A stretch of DNA of 37,170 bases from Methylacidiphilales bacterium (GCA_026225555.1 JAMFSY010000075.1:1-37170), one strand, 5' to 3'. Numbered from the stretch's first letter, positions 17,660-25,691 are shown. Numbers and translations: made by a program. Notes: generated from the sequence alone by a model not told the origin.

Positions 17660-18216
17660 TTCTTATTCGGCTCGCTCTTGTTGTTTGTGGGAGTTGGCTC
17701 GACAAGAGGAATGCCCGATTGTGAAATAGAAATAGCTGTCGATGCTAAAATCACAGGATGGGGATCGGCATAGTAAGTTGCCTCTTCCAGATGATTTCTC
17801 ACAATGCGAAGTTCCGAGAAGCTATAATTCTGGAAGTACCAATCGGCCTCGGTAAGTGGGTTGCCCGGCGATCCATGCAGGACAATCTCAGGAAACCCTC
17901 CTTTTTCCCCAATGATCGGATTCGTTCCGGAGCTAAATGGCCCTAATCCGTGAAACGCCCTTTTATTTACGGGAACGTCTTTACCATTGATACGAACGTT
18001 CATATCAGCGATTCGCGAGGGCGCTGTCCAACCCCAGGGCGATTCTAGGGTAATACTCGCATCCATCTTTAAACCACTTTGAAGAACCGAATGACTTTCA
18101 ATCACCTGAGTGCGGTGAGGAAGCCAAATATAAATTCCAGCCGCAACAAGCAGCACAGCCACGCTCAGCATCGGCCACGATATATGCCGCGCTACGGTAG
18201 GAGTTTTAGTTTTCAT
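17656..18216 (-). CDS. Membrane-anchored protein, first gene of the RHS/exosortase operon
   Basis: 186 residues. One N-terminal membrane helix (about 13-31, WPMLSVAVLLVAAGIYIWL), then an exported soluble domain with no recognised family. The stop codon overlaps the start of RHS protein 1, so the two are translationally coupled and probably act together, for example in assembling or presenting the RHS protein. The C-terminus is Lys/Asn-rich and disordered-looking. No lipobox is seen. Confidence 0.75.
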   Translation of the reverse strand: MKTKTPTVARHISWPMLSVAVLLVAAGIYIWLPHRTQVIESHSVLQSGLKMDASITLESPWGWTAPSRIADMNVRINGKDVPVNKRAFHGLGPFSSGTNPIIGEKGGFPEIVLHGSPGNPLTEADWYFQNYSFSELRIVRNHLEEATYYADPHPVILASTAISISQSGIPLVEPTPTNNKSEPNKK

Positions 18217-18442
18217 GAGAACGTGTATTAAAATCGACGGCGATCAAATGGAATTAAGAGGAATTTTTTATATAAATTTATTTGCAGCGCTGCTGATTAA
18301 CACATTTAGATTAGCACGGTCATCTGAAATGTGATTAACGGCCTGTTACATTCTCGCTGCAATTACGCAGAGAGCGTAAATAGTGCGAGAGAACACGTCC
18401 TAATAGGACGGTTCTAAAGGGGCGTGTTTCAATCGCCATGCA
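18217..18442. promoter_or_regulatory. Divergent promoter region with three inverted repeats
   Basis: Lies between the RHS operon (minus) and an XRE regulator (plus). An AT-rich stretch at 18260-18290 suits a promoter. Inverted repeats: TTAACACATTT (18297-18307) with AAATGTGATTAA (18327-18338); TTACGC and GCGTAA around AGAGA (18363-18379); CGTCCTA-A-TAGGACG (18396-18410), flanked by GAAC and GTTC with one bulged base. These are operator candidates, most simply for the XRE protein encoded next. Confidence 0.55.
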
Positions 18443-18700
18443 ATGGCTATCCCATGTGAGATGCCATCTTCCCGCCGAACAAGATCGTTGCCCGTCCATG
18501 CCCAACGCCTGGGTTACAACATCACGCGCCTGCGTAAGCTTCGGAAGCGCAGTCAGGAGTCCCTCGCGGAGGAGTTGGACATTACAGCCCGCTACCTGCA
18601 AAAGATTGAGGCTGGAAGCAACGTTCCGTCGCTCACACTTCTGGTCAAGCTGCGGAAGGCACTGCGAGCGTCTTGGGAACGTCTTTTTCGCGAGATCTGA
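18443..18700 (+). CDS. XRE-family transcriptional regulator 1
   Basis: 85 residues from ATG 18443; ATG 18461 in the same frame is equally possible. The helix-turn-helix is SQESLAEELDITARYLQKIEAG, followed by VPSLTLLVKLRKAL and the ending SWERLFREI. It shares this layout with three other XRE proteins in this element (19659, 20367, 30078). It is divergent from the RHS operon, so it may repress itself and that operon through the palindromes upstream. Confidence 0.83.
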   Translation: MAIPCEMPSSRRTRSLPVHAQRLGYNITRLRKLRKRSQESLAEELDITARYLQKIEAGSNVPSLTLLVKLRKALRASWERLFREI

Positions 18701-18776
18701 CGCCATTGCTTGACCGCGTCGCGACGGGAATTTGGAAGCAGTCTTCATCGGTGAGCCAAGTATCGCAGCGGAGGAG

Positions 18777-19538
18777 CTAGCGACCGTTGAAAGGCTTTGG
18801 AGCAAGGGCCTCAAGAAATTGATCCATTGAAGCGACATCCATCGCCGCACCCCAATCCGCGTCGGGGATCTCGCCGGTCAAGAATGCTCGGATTAGCTCG
18901 GTCGCAGCAAACTGCCCTCGCCTAAAGTAAAGTTCCTCGGAGTTCAATGTCTCTGACGCTTTGGAGCCGACCGCTTTATCGTGATCCAAGGCAATGCGAG
19001 GACCGGGCAAGTCAGTATCTCCTACGATAAGGTGTGGCAACTTCCGTCGGTTAAGATTGTCGAGGTCGCTGGTGGTAACATTGTCGGGAAGCACAATTAC
19101 GCCAGTCAAGGCGATTGCGAGCTCGGGTCTCCATTCCTCTGGAGGTAGACCGATTAGTATAACCGTGGACCTCAATGGGGTCATGATGGATTGCACCCCG
19201 CGAAGTATTTCGGCAAGGGGCCTGTTTTCTCTCGTTAGCGGCGACTTGATTAGAACCCCGACGTGCCGATGAACCCGTGTAGAACGGCCGTGCGCGAAGG
19301 TGCCCTTACCATGCACGCGATATATCAGCCCTCGATTTTCCAAATCGGTCAAAGCCAGCCGCACCGTAACACGGCTAATGCCAAAGCGTCGGCAAAGTTG
19401 ATGCTCGCTCTCAATGGGGAAAGCATCCTTCGACGTATTTGCCAAAATCTCTCCTACAAGCACGCTGACGAGATGATGACGGGCTGACGTTGGGCGTGCC
19501 GTTGAGTTCTTTGGATTTTTCAACAATCGGTAGTTCAT
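18777..19538 (-). CDS. GntR-family transcriptional regulator with LacI-like effector domain
   Basis: 253 residues. An N-terminal winged helix-turn-helix of GntR type (about 25-85: FPIESEHQLCRRFGISRVTVRLALTDLENRGLIYRVHGKGTFA). A region resembling a sugar-binding-protein-like effector domain follows (HVGVLIKSP, GVIVLPDNVTT, LPHLIVGDTD, FAATELIRAFLTGE). That domain is shorter than the usual ~270 residues, so it may be partly degraded. It probably senses a small carbohydrate-like ligand. It converges with XRE regulator 1; its target is unknown. Confidence 0.85.
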   Translation of the reverse strand: MNYRLLKNPKNSTARPTSARHHLVSVLVGEILANTSKDAFPIESEHQLCRRFGISRVTVRLALTDLENRGLIYRVHGKGTFAHGRSTRVHRHVGVLIKSPLTRENRPLAEILRGVQSIMTPLRSTVILIGLPPEEWRPELAIALTGVIVLPDNVTTSDLDNLNRRKLPHLIVGDTDLPGPRIALDHDKAVGSKASETLNSEELYFRRGQFAATELIRAFLTGEIPDADWGAAMDVASMDQFLEALAPKPFNGR

Positions 19539-19607
19539 TGTGGAACCTCAAAACCGGGCTAACTGCACAGGCGTGCGTACCAGCCCTTTGATCCATGTCA
19601 AGCGATT

Positions 19608-19624
19608 ACCAACGCGCCGTTGGT
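19608..19624. promoter_or_regulatory. Perfect inverted repeat before XRE regulator 2
   Basis: ACCAACG and CGTTGGT separated by CGC, 35 bp before the GTG start at 19659 and 70 bp upstream of the divergent GntR gene. Operator candidate for either regulator. Confidence 0.55.
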
Positions 19625-19658
19625 TCTCCCATCGTAAGAGAGTGCTGATTCTATTGGC

Positions 19659-19880
19659 GTGTCTCATCCCGTAAATCCGTTTAAGGCTGCTGGAAGGAAC
19701 TTAGTGAAAATTCGCCAGCAGAGAGGTTTCACTCAGGAAAAGGCAGCGGAGAGAATGGGAATTAGCCTCAAATATTATCAAATGTTGGAGGCAGGTAATA
19801 GAAGCCCGACTTTTCGGACGCTCTGCAAAATGAAGCGTGCTTTGAGCACCACTTGGGACGAGCTTCTGCGCGGGTATTAA
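19659..19880 (+). CDS. XRE-family transcriptional regulator 2
   Basis: 73 residues from GTG 19659. The helix-turn-helix is TQEKAAERMGISLKYYQMLEAG, then RSPTFRTLCKMKRAL and the ending TWDELLRGY. It is one of four related regulators in the element. It ends two bases before the convergent gene at 19883-20272. Confidence 0.83.
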   Translation: MSHPVNPFKAAGRNLVKIRQQRGFTQEKAAERMGISLKYYQMLEAGNRSPTFRTLCKMKRALSTTWDELLRGY

Positions 19881-19882
19881 TT

Positions 19883-20272
19883 TCATGTCCGTGGTTTGGG
19901 GAGCGGTTGCTTCAACTGGTGATTCACCTTCAGCCAAAATAATTCTTCAAGCAGCAGATCCATGTCTCGGACCCCGGTCGCTACGCTCCGAACCTCCTTC
20001 GGGTTCATCTTTTTATATTCCCCCCTCTTCGGTTCGAGCCGCATACGTTCGGCTTTCAACAATATATTCTCGGGTAGAGGAACCGAGACTCTAAAGTCGG
20101 CACTCGCATCGCTTGTCTCGCGGGACGAAGACAAGTGCGCCGAATGATCGTCCCAGGAGGAAATAGCGTCAGAAGTGATGGCAATAAGAAACTCCCGACT
20201 TTGAATGGAGATGACGTAGTGGAGTATCGTCGTCACCTGCTTTACTAAGTCGGTCATTTCACGGGCATACAT
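19883..20272 (-). CDS. Hypothetical protein between two XRE regulators
   Basis: 129 residues. The first 30 are helical and hydrophobic enough for a packed helix but not a clear membrane segment. The middle is Ser/Asp-rich; the end is charged (RMRLEPKRGEYKKMNPKE). No family is recognised. It is divergent from XRE regulator 3, sharing the symmetrical operator region at 20301-20332. Confidence 0.5.
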   Translation of the reverse strand: MYAREMTDLVKQVTTILHYVISIQSREFLIAITSDAISSWDDHSAHLSSSRETSDASADFRVSVPLPENILLKAERMRLEPKRGEYKKMNPKEVRSVATGVRDMDLLLEELFWLKVNHQLKQPLPKPRT

Positions 20273-20300
20273 TAATTATTTTCAGAGTGCAAGAGTATTT

Positions 20301-20332
20301 ACGACATTAGATGTCGCGACACCTACTGTCGT
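20301..20332. promoter_or_regulatory. Nested, fully symmetrical operator candidate
   Basis: Central TGTCGCGACA (20312-20321) is a perfect palindrome. ACGACA at 20301-20306 and TGTCGT at 20327-20332 flank it, each five bases away. The arrangement has four half-sites with exact twofold symmetry. It lies between the divergent genes at 20272 and 20367. Confidence 0.65.
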
Positions 20333-20366
20333 TTCAGGAGTTTAATCTTCACGCTATTCGTGGCAT

Positions 20367-20597
20367 GTGACGTATCAGCGCTCTTCAGCCGCCGCAAATG
20401 CCAAGCTCGGCAAAAACCTAGCTAGGTTGCGAGACTCTGTCGGTCTTAGCCAGGCTCAGATGGCCGAACGTTTAGGAATCTCATTGCGGCACTTCCAGCG
20501 AGTGGAATCGGGCGAAAGCGCCCCTTCGATTCCCCTCCTGATCGACCTACACAAGATTTTTAAGACGAGCTGGGACGACCTCTTCACTGGTTTATAG
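20367..20597 (+). CDS. XRE-family transcriptional regulator 3
   Basis: 76 residues from GTG 20367. The helix-turn-helix is SQAQMAERLGISLRHFQRVESG, then SAPSIPLLIDLHKIF and the ending SWDDLFTGL. The symmetrical operator ends 34 bp before the start, so autoregulation is likely. It converges with the relaxase operon's last gene. Confidence 0.83.
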   Translation: MTYQRSSAAANAKLGKNLARLRDSVGLSQAQMAERLGISLRHFQRVESGESAPSIPLLIDLHKIFKTSWDDLFTGL

Positions 20598-20620
20598 CGA
20601 TTGGATCGCAGCCGCGTATT

Positions 20621-21004
20621 TCAGATTTTCGGGTCGTCGATGAGGATGGCCCGGATGCAAATTTCACCAGTCAACGAAGGCGGCTGATTCAGTTGCACTA
20701 GACGGAGTTGACCTTGATTCAAAGCATCGGCTAACCGACGCAGGCCGGTTCCTGAAATTGTGAGTTGGATGCCGCCCACCTGAATTTCCAGCGTTTCGGG
20801 CAGGCCCATGCTCCAGTTCCATTTTCCGATTGTGCGATAAGGATAGTAATAAATACGGGGTTTCCCAGCCTCCCTTTCAATCTGGATACACAGAGTATCA
20901 ATGGACTGGACAACCGAGGAGATGGAACCCCAAGGCCCATCCCATTCATCTCCCTGAACAGCAATTTCCGGCTCAGCTTGGGATGGTTTCTCGTCAAGCG
21001 GCAT
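20621..21004 (-). CDS. Relaxase-companion protein of the inner element
   Basis: 127 residues; the start overlaps the relaxase stop by 11 bases, so it is co-translated. Acidic N-terminus, then IYYYPYRTIGKWNW, ETLEIQVGGIQLTISGTGLRRLAD and a strand-rich end (EICIRAILIDD). It resembles the protein that follows the outer relaxase (2926-3249). No domain is recognised. Conservation of the pair in two elements suggests it works with the relaxase or its DNA complex. Confidence 0.75.
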   Translation of the reverse strand: MPLDEKPSQAEPEIAVQGDEWDGPWGSISSVVQSIDTLCIQIEREAGKPRIYYYPYRTIGKWNWSMGLPETLEIQVGGIQLTISGTGLRRLADALNQGQLRLVQLNQPPSLTGEICIRAILIDDPKI

Positions 21005-23693
21005 AGCGCATTCCCCCCGGTTTCATCGTAGGCTTTTGTGCTTGAGTCGCCGCGATGACCCGCTGGCGCTCGGCCCGCCACGCCTCGCCTTCGGCCACCA
21101 GCCCCTCGATGACGCGCCATTGGCGGACACGCTTCTCGTGAAGTTCATGGGCTAGCTTCCGTTCATCATCGGTGGCCATCGCATTTTTTGCCGCCTTCAG
21201 GTTGGTCGTATAAATCGTCTGTCGTTGCCGAAAACGCGAATTGCTCACGTAGGCTTGCTGAAGGTCTGCGGCACGGATGCCCGCTTCGCCCAATATCAAA
21301 ATACCGCGATCCACCGTTTTGCCTTGGGCGGCATGGGAAGTCGTTGCGTATCCGTGGGTGTATTGCCGAAAGGACCTCGGTAAAGAGCGACCATCTTTGA
21401 GCCGGATGGAGCCGTCCGGGACAAAATCCTTCACCTCCACAATATCGCCGTTTTTGATTTTTTCGGCTTTCAGATTGCCCTGAATCAGCAATTTCTCGCC
21501 TGACGCGACGGCGATCTTCCGGGCTTCGCCCACGTCGAAGCTGTGAATGCGTTTCGGATCGAAGGTCCATCTGTCGCCATTCTCGCGTTCAACCACTAGG
21601 CGGTCACCCTGCACCTCGACCATTCTGACAGCCTCGTCTTTGTTGAAAGCCGTTGTCTCGCGATGAAACTGGAGCACATATCCCGGTTTGTAATTCTCAA
21701 CCCGTTTACGCTGGGCTTCCGTCCACCCAAAGGAGGAAGTCACCTCGACCTCCCGGTCGTCGCCCGAAACAAGGCCCTTGGCTCTCAGTTTATCCCGGAC
21801 GACATCGGTGAATCCTTCAATTTCCGACCAGACCGGCGCAATGGCAAGGCAGCTTTTACCGCTGGTTATGGTCTGGAGATAGTCCTGCGCCGCCCGCTCA
21901 AAAAGAGATGAAGCATTCTTGGCTTCATGGACTTCGCCCAATTTTTCAAGTTGAATGAACGCATCGTATGGTTTCTTGGCCGCAAGAAATTCGACGACCT
22001 TCCGATAGGCCGGGTCTTTCTGCCGCATGATCTTGGTCAGCCGTACCGTCTCGACCTCACAGTATTTCTGGATGGCACGCAGCGCGTCGCCGGCCTCGAC
22101 CGAACGATGTTGCTTGATGTCGCCCACCAGGATGAGGCGGTTGTGATTCGCTTTGGCCAAACGACACAAGTCACGCATTTGTCGGACAGACAGGAGGCCT
22201 GCTTCATCCACAATTATTGTCCGGTGGGCAATCTTTTGTTGGAGTTGCCGATTGACCAGAAGGTACTGGATTGTTTCGGCTTCGGGTGTCAATTCCTCCC
22301 GCAATTCGGCGGTGGCCTTCGAGCTGGGGGCGCAGGCAAAGATCGCCCCGCCACTGGCTTCGATACCCTTGAGGACCTCCTTCAGGGACGTGGTTTTGCC
22401 CGTACCGGCGTCACCTTGAAGCACGACAACCCGGTTCCGACACCGCAAAAGTTTTCTCACAGCTTCCCGATGATCTCCTTTCAAAGGCCAACTGATGGCC
22501 CGTTCATCTCCCATCCGGGCATACTTGTCCCAATCGGATCGCGCCCAATGGATGAACTCGGCTTCCATCGCGAGAGTATCACGGGAGGTAATCTCATCCT
22601 CGTGACGAATCAATGTGCCTTCGACAACCCGGCGCTCCAACTCGTTCCGAAGCTGATTCAGTTCCACCACCCCACGACCCGCAACCAGCGCCTCCCGCAG
22701 CAGGACACGCTCATTGACGACCGATCGGCGTTCAAAGAGATGTTCTTGGGCATAGTCCATCGCCTCATGGTACGCCGGGGCCACGACGCCGGGAGAACGC
22801 GCCTTGGAATTCCGAATAACCCGCTCGATGTGGTCAAGGTCATCTCCGCATTCCTCCCGCCAGGCCGAACGTAATTCAGCCGCGGATACGTGCTGTTTCG
22901 CGGCCCGTGTATTGGACGCGATGGCCTGCAAGCTGTCCTGACTGGTGGCCCCCACTCTGGCCGCTTTCTCCAGAATCTCATCCCGACGTTTGCTGAATTG
23001 CTTCCGAACCGACTCAGGAAACCCCTTGATGTCGAATCCCATCGTCCGCGAAGGCTCCAACTCGTACCCGCCTCCCTTCATCCGCTGAGCCAGCTTGTTG
23101 TAACTGACCTCACGAAAGTAGCTCTGGTAGCGATAAAAATTGAACGGCTGAACCCCCTTCCATCGCTTCTCCATCAGGTCATAGGTGACATTCATCACGC
23201 AAAGATGGGTATGAAGCTGAGGGTCGAGACTGCGGCTGGCATCGTGAGTAACGACCGCCGCCACCATGTTGCCAGTCACACGATCCTCCTGTTTTCTGCC
23301 ACCCCGGACCCGCGTTTCAACAATGGCTTCGATTTCCCGCAAAGTCTCCTGCACCGACTCCTGCCACCATTGTTCGATGCGCTTGTCTCCACCCACGAGG
23401 AGGGCAACGGATACGTCCTTGGGCGCTGAAATTTGGGCGAAATAGCAAACCCGGCGATTCGCTTTTTCACGCACAGTCAATTTCTCGCCCGTTTCAGGAT
23501 GCTTCCCGGCACAGAGTCGGGCGAAGTGTTCAACCTGGACTTCACCATGTAGGCCCAATTTTTCTGCACCTTGGCCAACCCAGACCATTTGCAACTGGCC
23601 ACCTTGAGTCAGGTAATCCCCTTTTCCCATGTGCTCGGAAAAATAATTCAACGCACCCTCAATGGAGTGACACGGATCATCGAATCGAACCAT
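20994..23693 (-). CDS. MobF relaxase-helicase (TrwC/TraI type), inner element
   Basis: 899 residues. The N-terminal relaxase domain has Tyr17 and Tyr27 (ALNYFSEHMGKGDYLTQ) and the metal-binding His150, His161 and His163 (THDASRSLDPQLHTHL). SAPKDVS is at 89-95; the position of the catalytic-base Asp/Glu four residues before that Ser appears to be Phe85. The helicase domain has Walker A GDAGTGKT (427-434), DEAG (496-499), GDIKQ (524-528) and the late motif SHAAQGKT. The enzyme would nick oriT, attach by tyrosine and unwind the strand for transfer. It is divergent from the transfer operon across the oriT-like region and has a transfer-type palindrome upstream. Confidence 0.94.
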   Translation of the reverse strand: MVRFDDPCHSIEGALNYFSEHMGKGDYLTQGGQLQMVWVGQGAEKLGLHGEVQVEHFARLCAGKHPETGEKLTVREKANRRVCYFAQISAPKDVSVALLVGGDKRIEQWWQESVQETLREIEAIVETRVRGGRKQEDRVTGNMVAAVVTHDASRSLDPQLHTHLCVMNVTYDLMEKRWKGVQPFNFYRYQSYFREVSYNKLAQRMKGGGYELEPSRTMGFDIKGFPESVRKQFSKRRDEILEKAARVGATSQDSLQAIASNTRAAKQHVSAAELRSAWREECGDDLDHIERVIRNSKARSPGVVAPAYHEAMDYAQEHLFERRSVVNERVLLREALVAGRGVVELNQLRNELERRVVEGTLIRHEDEITSRDTLAMEAEFIHWARSDWDKYARMGDERAISWPLKGDHREAVRKLLRCRNRVVVLQGDAGTGKTTSLKEVLKGIEASGGAIFACAPSSKATAELREELTPEAETIQYLLVNRQLQQKIAHRTIIVDEAGLLSVRQMRDLCRLAKANHNRLILVGDIKQHRSVEAGDALRAIQKYCEVETVRLTKIMRQKDPAYRKVVEFLAAKKPYDAFIQLEKLGEVHEAKNASSLFERAAQDYLQTITSGKSCLAIAPVWSEIEGFTDVVRDKLRAKGLVSGDDREVEVTSSFGWTEAQRKRVENYKPGYVLQFHRETTAFNKDEAVRMVEVQGDRLVVERENGDRWTFDPKRIHSFDVGEARKIAVASGEKLLIQGNLKAEKIKNGDIVEVKDFVPDGSIRLKDGRSLPRSFRQYTHGYATTSHAAQGKTVDRGILILGEAGIRAADLQQAYVSNSRFRQRQTIYTTNLKAAKNAMATDDERKLAHELHEKRVRQWRVIEGLVAEGEAWRAERQRVIAATQAQKPTMKPGGMRYAA

Positions 23694-23729
23694 GCCCCTA
23701 TTTTCTCATTTGGAGGAGAAACGGTCTAA

Positions 23730-23744
23730 GACTACTTAGTAGTT
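23730..23744. promoter_or_regulatory. Transfer operator copy 1 (before inner relaxase)
   Basis: GACTACT-T-AGTAGTT; another GACTAC lies at 23750-23755, 20 bp from the first half-site. It is 36 bp upstream of the relaxase start on the minus strand. Confidence 0.7.
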
Positions 23745-24024
23745 CTTTGGACTACGCGCGCACAAAAGTAGCTCAGGAAAACGAGGGTTGCAGATATTTT
23801 GGGAGGGACACGCCACCCCTAAGCGAGCTTAGGCCCGGCCACTGATGCACATCGGGAATAACATTTTAAAAATATTTTTCGATTAGTATCACACTGTCTA
23901 TCGCAGCAGTATTTTCGCGATTAAAAGATTGTGCATTACTTTTACCGAAAATTGCCGAAAGCCGTCATGGGAAGTGTAACAATCTGAATATGCCTGAAGC
24001 CAGAAAAGTGTTTCCTCATTCTTA

Positions 24025-24049
24025 GACTACTAAAAACTACTTAGTAGTT
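24025..24049. promoter_or_regulatory. Transfer operator copy 2
   Basis: Half-site GACTACT (24025-24031), then 10 bp on the palindrome AACTACT-T-AGTAGTT (24035-24049). It is just upstream of the gene at 24057. Confidence 0.72.
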
Positions 24050-24056
24050 CTGGCGA

Positions 24057-24431
24057 ATGAGGAGCCAAACGTGGTTCAAAAGCTGGATGGACAACACGAC
24101 ATCCAAAGAAAATAAAGCCGTTTCATTGCAGGACGTTCTCGACTTATACAATGGCGGTAAAATCACTGTGCAAGAATTGACGAAAAAAGTGATTCCATTA
24201 ATGGCAGATCATCGTCGCGATGGCATTTTATGTTTCGTACTGAAGCTGGCTTCGGAAAATCCAGATCGTTACCATCTCAGCAGTCCACATCACGCCAAGC
24301 TGTGGGCAGATGCGGAGGCTGCTTACGATGCCGACATTCATGCTCGGCTGGCAGCGCAGCCAGGCGTTCTTGAAAAGCTGGAGGAAACTTACCGTCGGGT
24401 CGAAGCGAAGCTGCACCAACCGGAAAAGTAA
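24057..24431 (+). CDS. Hypothetical transfer-region protein
   Basis: Up to 124 residues from ATG 24057; ATG 24087 (114 residues) is an alternative. Mostly helical: SLQDVLDLYNGGKITVQELTKKVIPLM, then an Asp/His-rich middle and a charged C-terminal helix. No family is recognised. It is the first gene on the plus side of the oriT-like region and has its own transfer operator, so a relaxosome or regulatory role is possible. Confidence 0.65.
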   Translation: MRSQTWFKSWMDNTTSKENKAVSLQDVLDLYNGGKITVQELTKKVIPLMADHRRDGILCFVLKLASENPDRYHLSSPHHAKLWADAEAAYDADIHARLAAQPGVLEKLEETYRRVEAKLHQPEK

Positions 24432-24505
24432 CGGACTAACATTCGGGCATTTTAATTATCTCGCTTCGAGTTTGTGATAGCCGCTGAAACCGCAGAAAGT
24501 TTGAT

Positions 24506-24530
24506 GACTACTAAAGACTACTAAGTAGTC
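24506..24530. promoter_or_regulatory. Transfer operator copy 3 (before the ParA/coupling operon)
   Basis: Half-site GACTACT (24506-24512), AAA, then the perfect palindrome GACTACT-A-AGTAGTC (24516-24530). Half-sites are exactly 10 bp apart. It is 37 bp before the start at 24568. Confidence 0.78.
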
Positions 24531-24567
24531 ATGGCGACAAAGGCCCCGGATATGGTCTAAGATTGGC

Positions 24568-24984
24568 ATGTCCAATAAACCATCTCCTCCATCAGATACC
24601 GAAATCGCCACTCATCTCGACGGTCTTGCGAGCGATTATCAGCACAACCCGATTCAGCACGTCATTCTGAATCCGTTCAAGAACTCGATTCTTACTCTGC
24701 GAGCGAAGTACGCCACTTACGAGACGATCACCTCCATTTTAAATAATAACGGGGTAAAGGTGTCCGAGGCAACGGTCAGAAAATTCTGCCGAACCCATCT
24801 CCAAGAGGTAAAGCGACTCCGCACGGACATCGACCGAAAGCGGAGAGAAACCGAGGGCGGGACAGGACCGAAGCCTGCCTCACTCGACTTGGGCGATATG
24901 ACGGGCCCTACGGATGCCCATCGTTCCTCCACGACTTCCGACACGAGCAAGCCCGGCCCCAAGATTGCCCGCGAAAGGCTGTAA
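24568..24984 (+). CDS. Helix-turn-helix relaxosome accessory protein (probable)
   Basis: 138 residues. Residues 35-80 (FKNSILTLRAKYATYETITSILNNNGVKVSEATVRKFCRTHL) form a resolvase-like helix-turn-helix as seen in plasmid mobilization and partition accessory proteins. A basic helix and a disordered Pro/Ser/Thr-rich tail follow. It is directly upstream of a ParA-like ATPase (5-base gap), the usual order for a DNA-binding partner and its ATPase. Exact family not assigned. Confidence 0.75.
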   Translation: MSNKPSPPSDTEIATHLDGLASDYQHNPIQHVILNPFKNSILTLRAKYATYETITSILNNNGVKVSEATVRKFCRTHLQEVKRLRTDIDRKRRETEGGTGPKPASLDLGDMTGPTDAHRSSTTSDTSKPGPKIARERL

Positions 24985-24989
24985 ATCTC

Positions 24990-25691
24990 ATGAGCACCAA
25001 ACGACTCATTCTTTCTCCCCAAGACCGGGGCGGCATCGGCAAGAGTTTCGTGGCAACCCTGCTTTATGACTACCTGATGGACGCCAAGGTAAAACTCAAG
25101 ACCTTCGATTTGGATCATGCCAATAGCACTTTCAAGCGCCTCGTTCCCGAAGCCGAATTTATCCACACCGATGTCGATGCTCACAAGCTGGCCGTTCTGG
25201 ATCGACTGGTGAGCGCACTGGAGACTGTCGATACGGTGCTCGTGGACAACCGCGCCACAGGCGGCTCGAAGCTCTTGGAATACATCAAGGACAGCCGGCT
25301 GACCGACCTCCAGAAGGCACTGGAGTTTGATCTAGTTTTTGTGGTCATTGCCGTCGATGACCGGGACGCCATTTCCCAGGCAGCCGATGTCCTCGACGAC
25401 TACGGCAAGAGGGTCAGTTGGCTGGTCGTCAAAAATTATCGTGACTCGACCGAATTGAAAATGTTCGACGAGTCCGACACCCGAAAGCGCCTTCGTGACT
25501 TTGGCGCAATCGAAGTCGAGGTGCCCTGTCTCTCCGAGATCACCAAAAACCGATTGCAGATGCTGAACCTCACCGTAGGTAACGGTCGCTTCAGCGAGAA
25601 ATTGCACATTCTAGATCAATCGCGGTGCGTGCGGTTCCACGCCTACATGCAAAACCAATTCGACAAAGCGCGGAAACTCATTGCACCATGA
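24990..25691 (+). CDS. ParA/MinD-like ATPase of TraL/VirC1 type
   Basis: 233 residues. Deviant Walker A DRGGIGKSF at about 11-19, DLDHANSTF at 41-49, and Walker B-like VLVDNRATGG. The DNA-position-specific residues after Walker A (ATLLYDYL) and the DxDxxNxTF pattern match conjugal TraL-type ATPases more than chromosome-partition ParA. VirC1-like ATPases promote relaxosome assembly and recruit it to the coupling protein. The next gene is coupling-protein-like and overlaps by ATGA. Confidence 0.87.
   Translation: MSTKRLILSPQDRGGIGKSFVATLLYDYLMDAKVKLKTFDLDHANSTFKRLVPEAEFIHTDVDAHKLAVLDRLVSALETVDTVLVDNRATGGSKLLEYIKDSRLTDLQKALEFDLVFVVIAVDDRDAISQAADVLDDYGKRVSWLVVKNYRDSTELKMFDESDTRKRLRDFGAIEVEVPCLSEITKNRLQMLNLTVGNGRFSEKLHILDQSRCVRFHAYMQNQFDKARKLIAP

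Larger units (their letters stand above)
23694..24056. other. Intergenic region between divergent transfer genes, oriT candidate
   Basis: 363 bp without a gene, next to a MobF relaxase, the usual oriT location. It holds a perfect hairpin (CCTAAGC-GA-GCTTAGG at 23818-23833), an AT-rich patch with AAAAATATTTTT near 23865-23880, and transfer palindromes at both edges. A nick site cannot be located by eye. Confidence 0.55.

Noticed and set aside
21927-22874. Long plus-strand frame (315 codons)
   Set aside because: Lies entirely inside the inner relaxase on the other strand; the sequence has no domain and the relaxase motifs are unmistakable.
24531-24560. Nine-codon leader peptide (MATKAPDMV) after operator copy 3
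   Set aside because: No ribosome site and no attenuator hairpin; similar ATG placement at 32416 suggests it is only part of the operator sequence.
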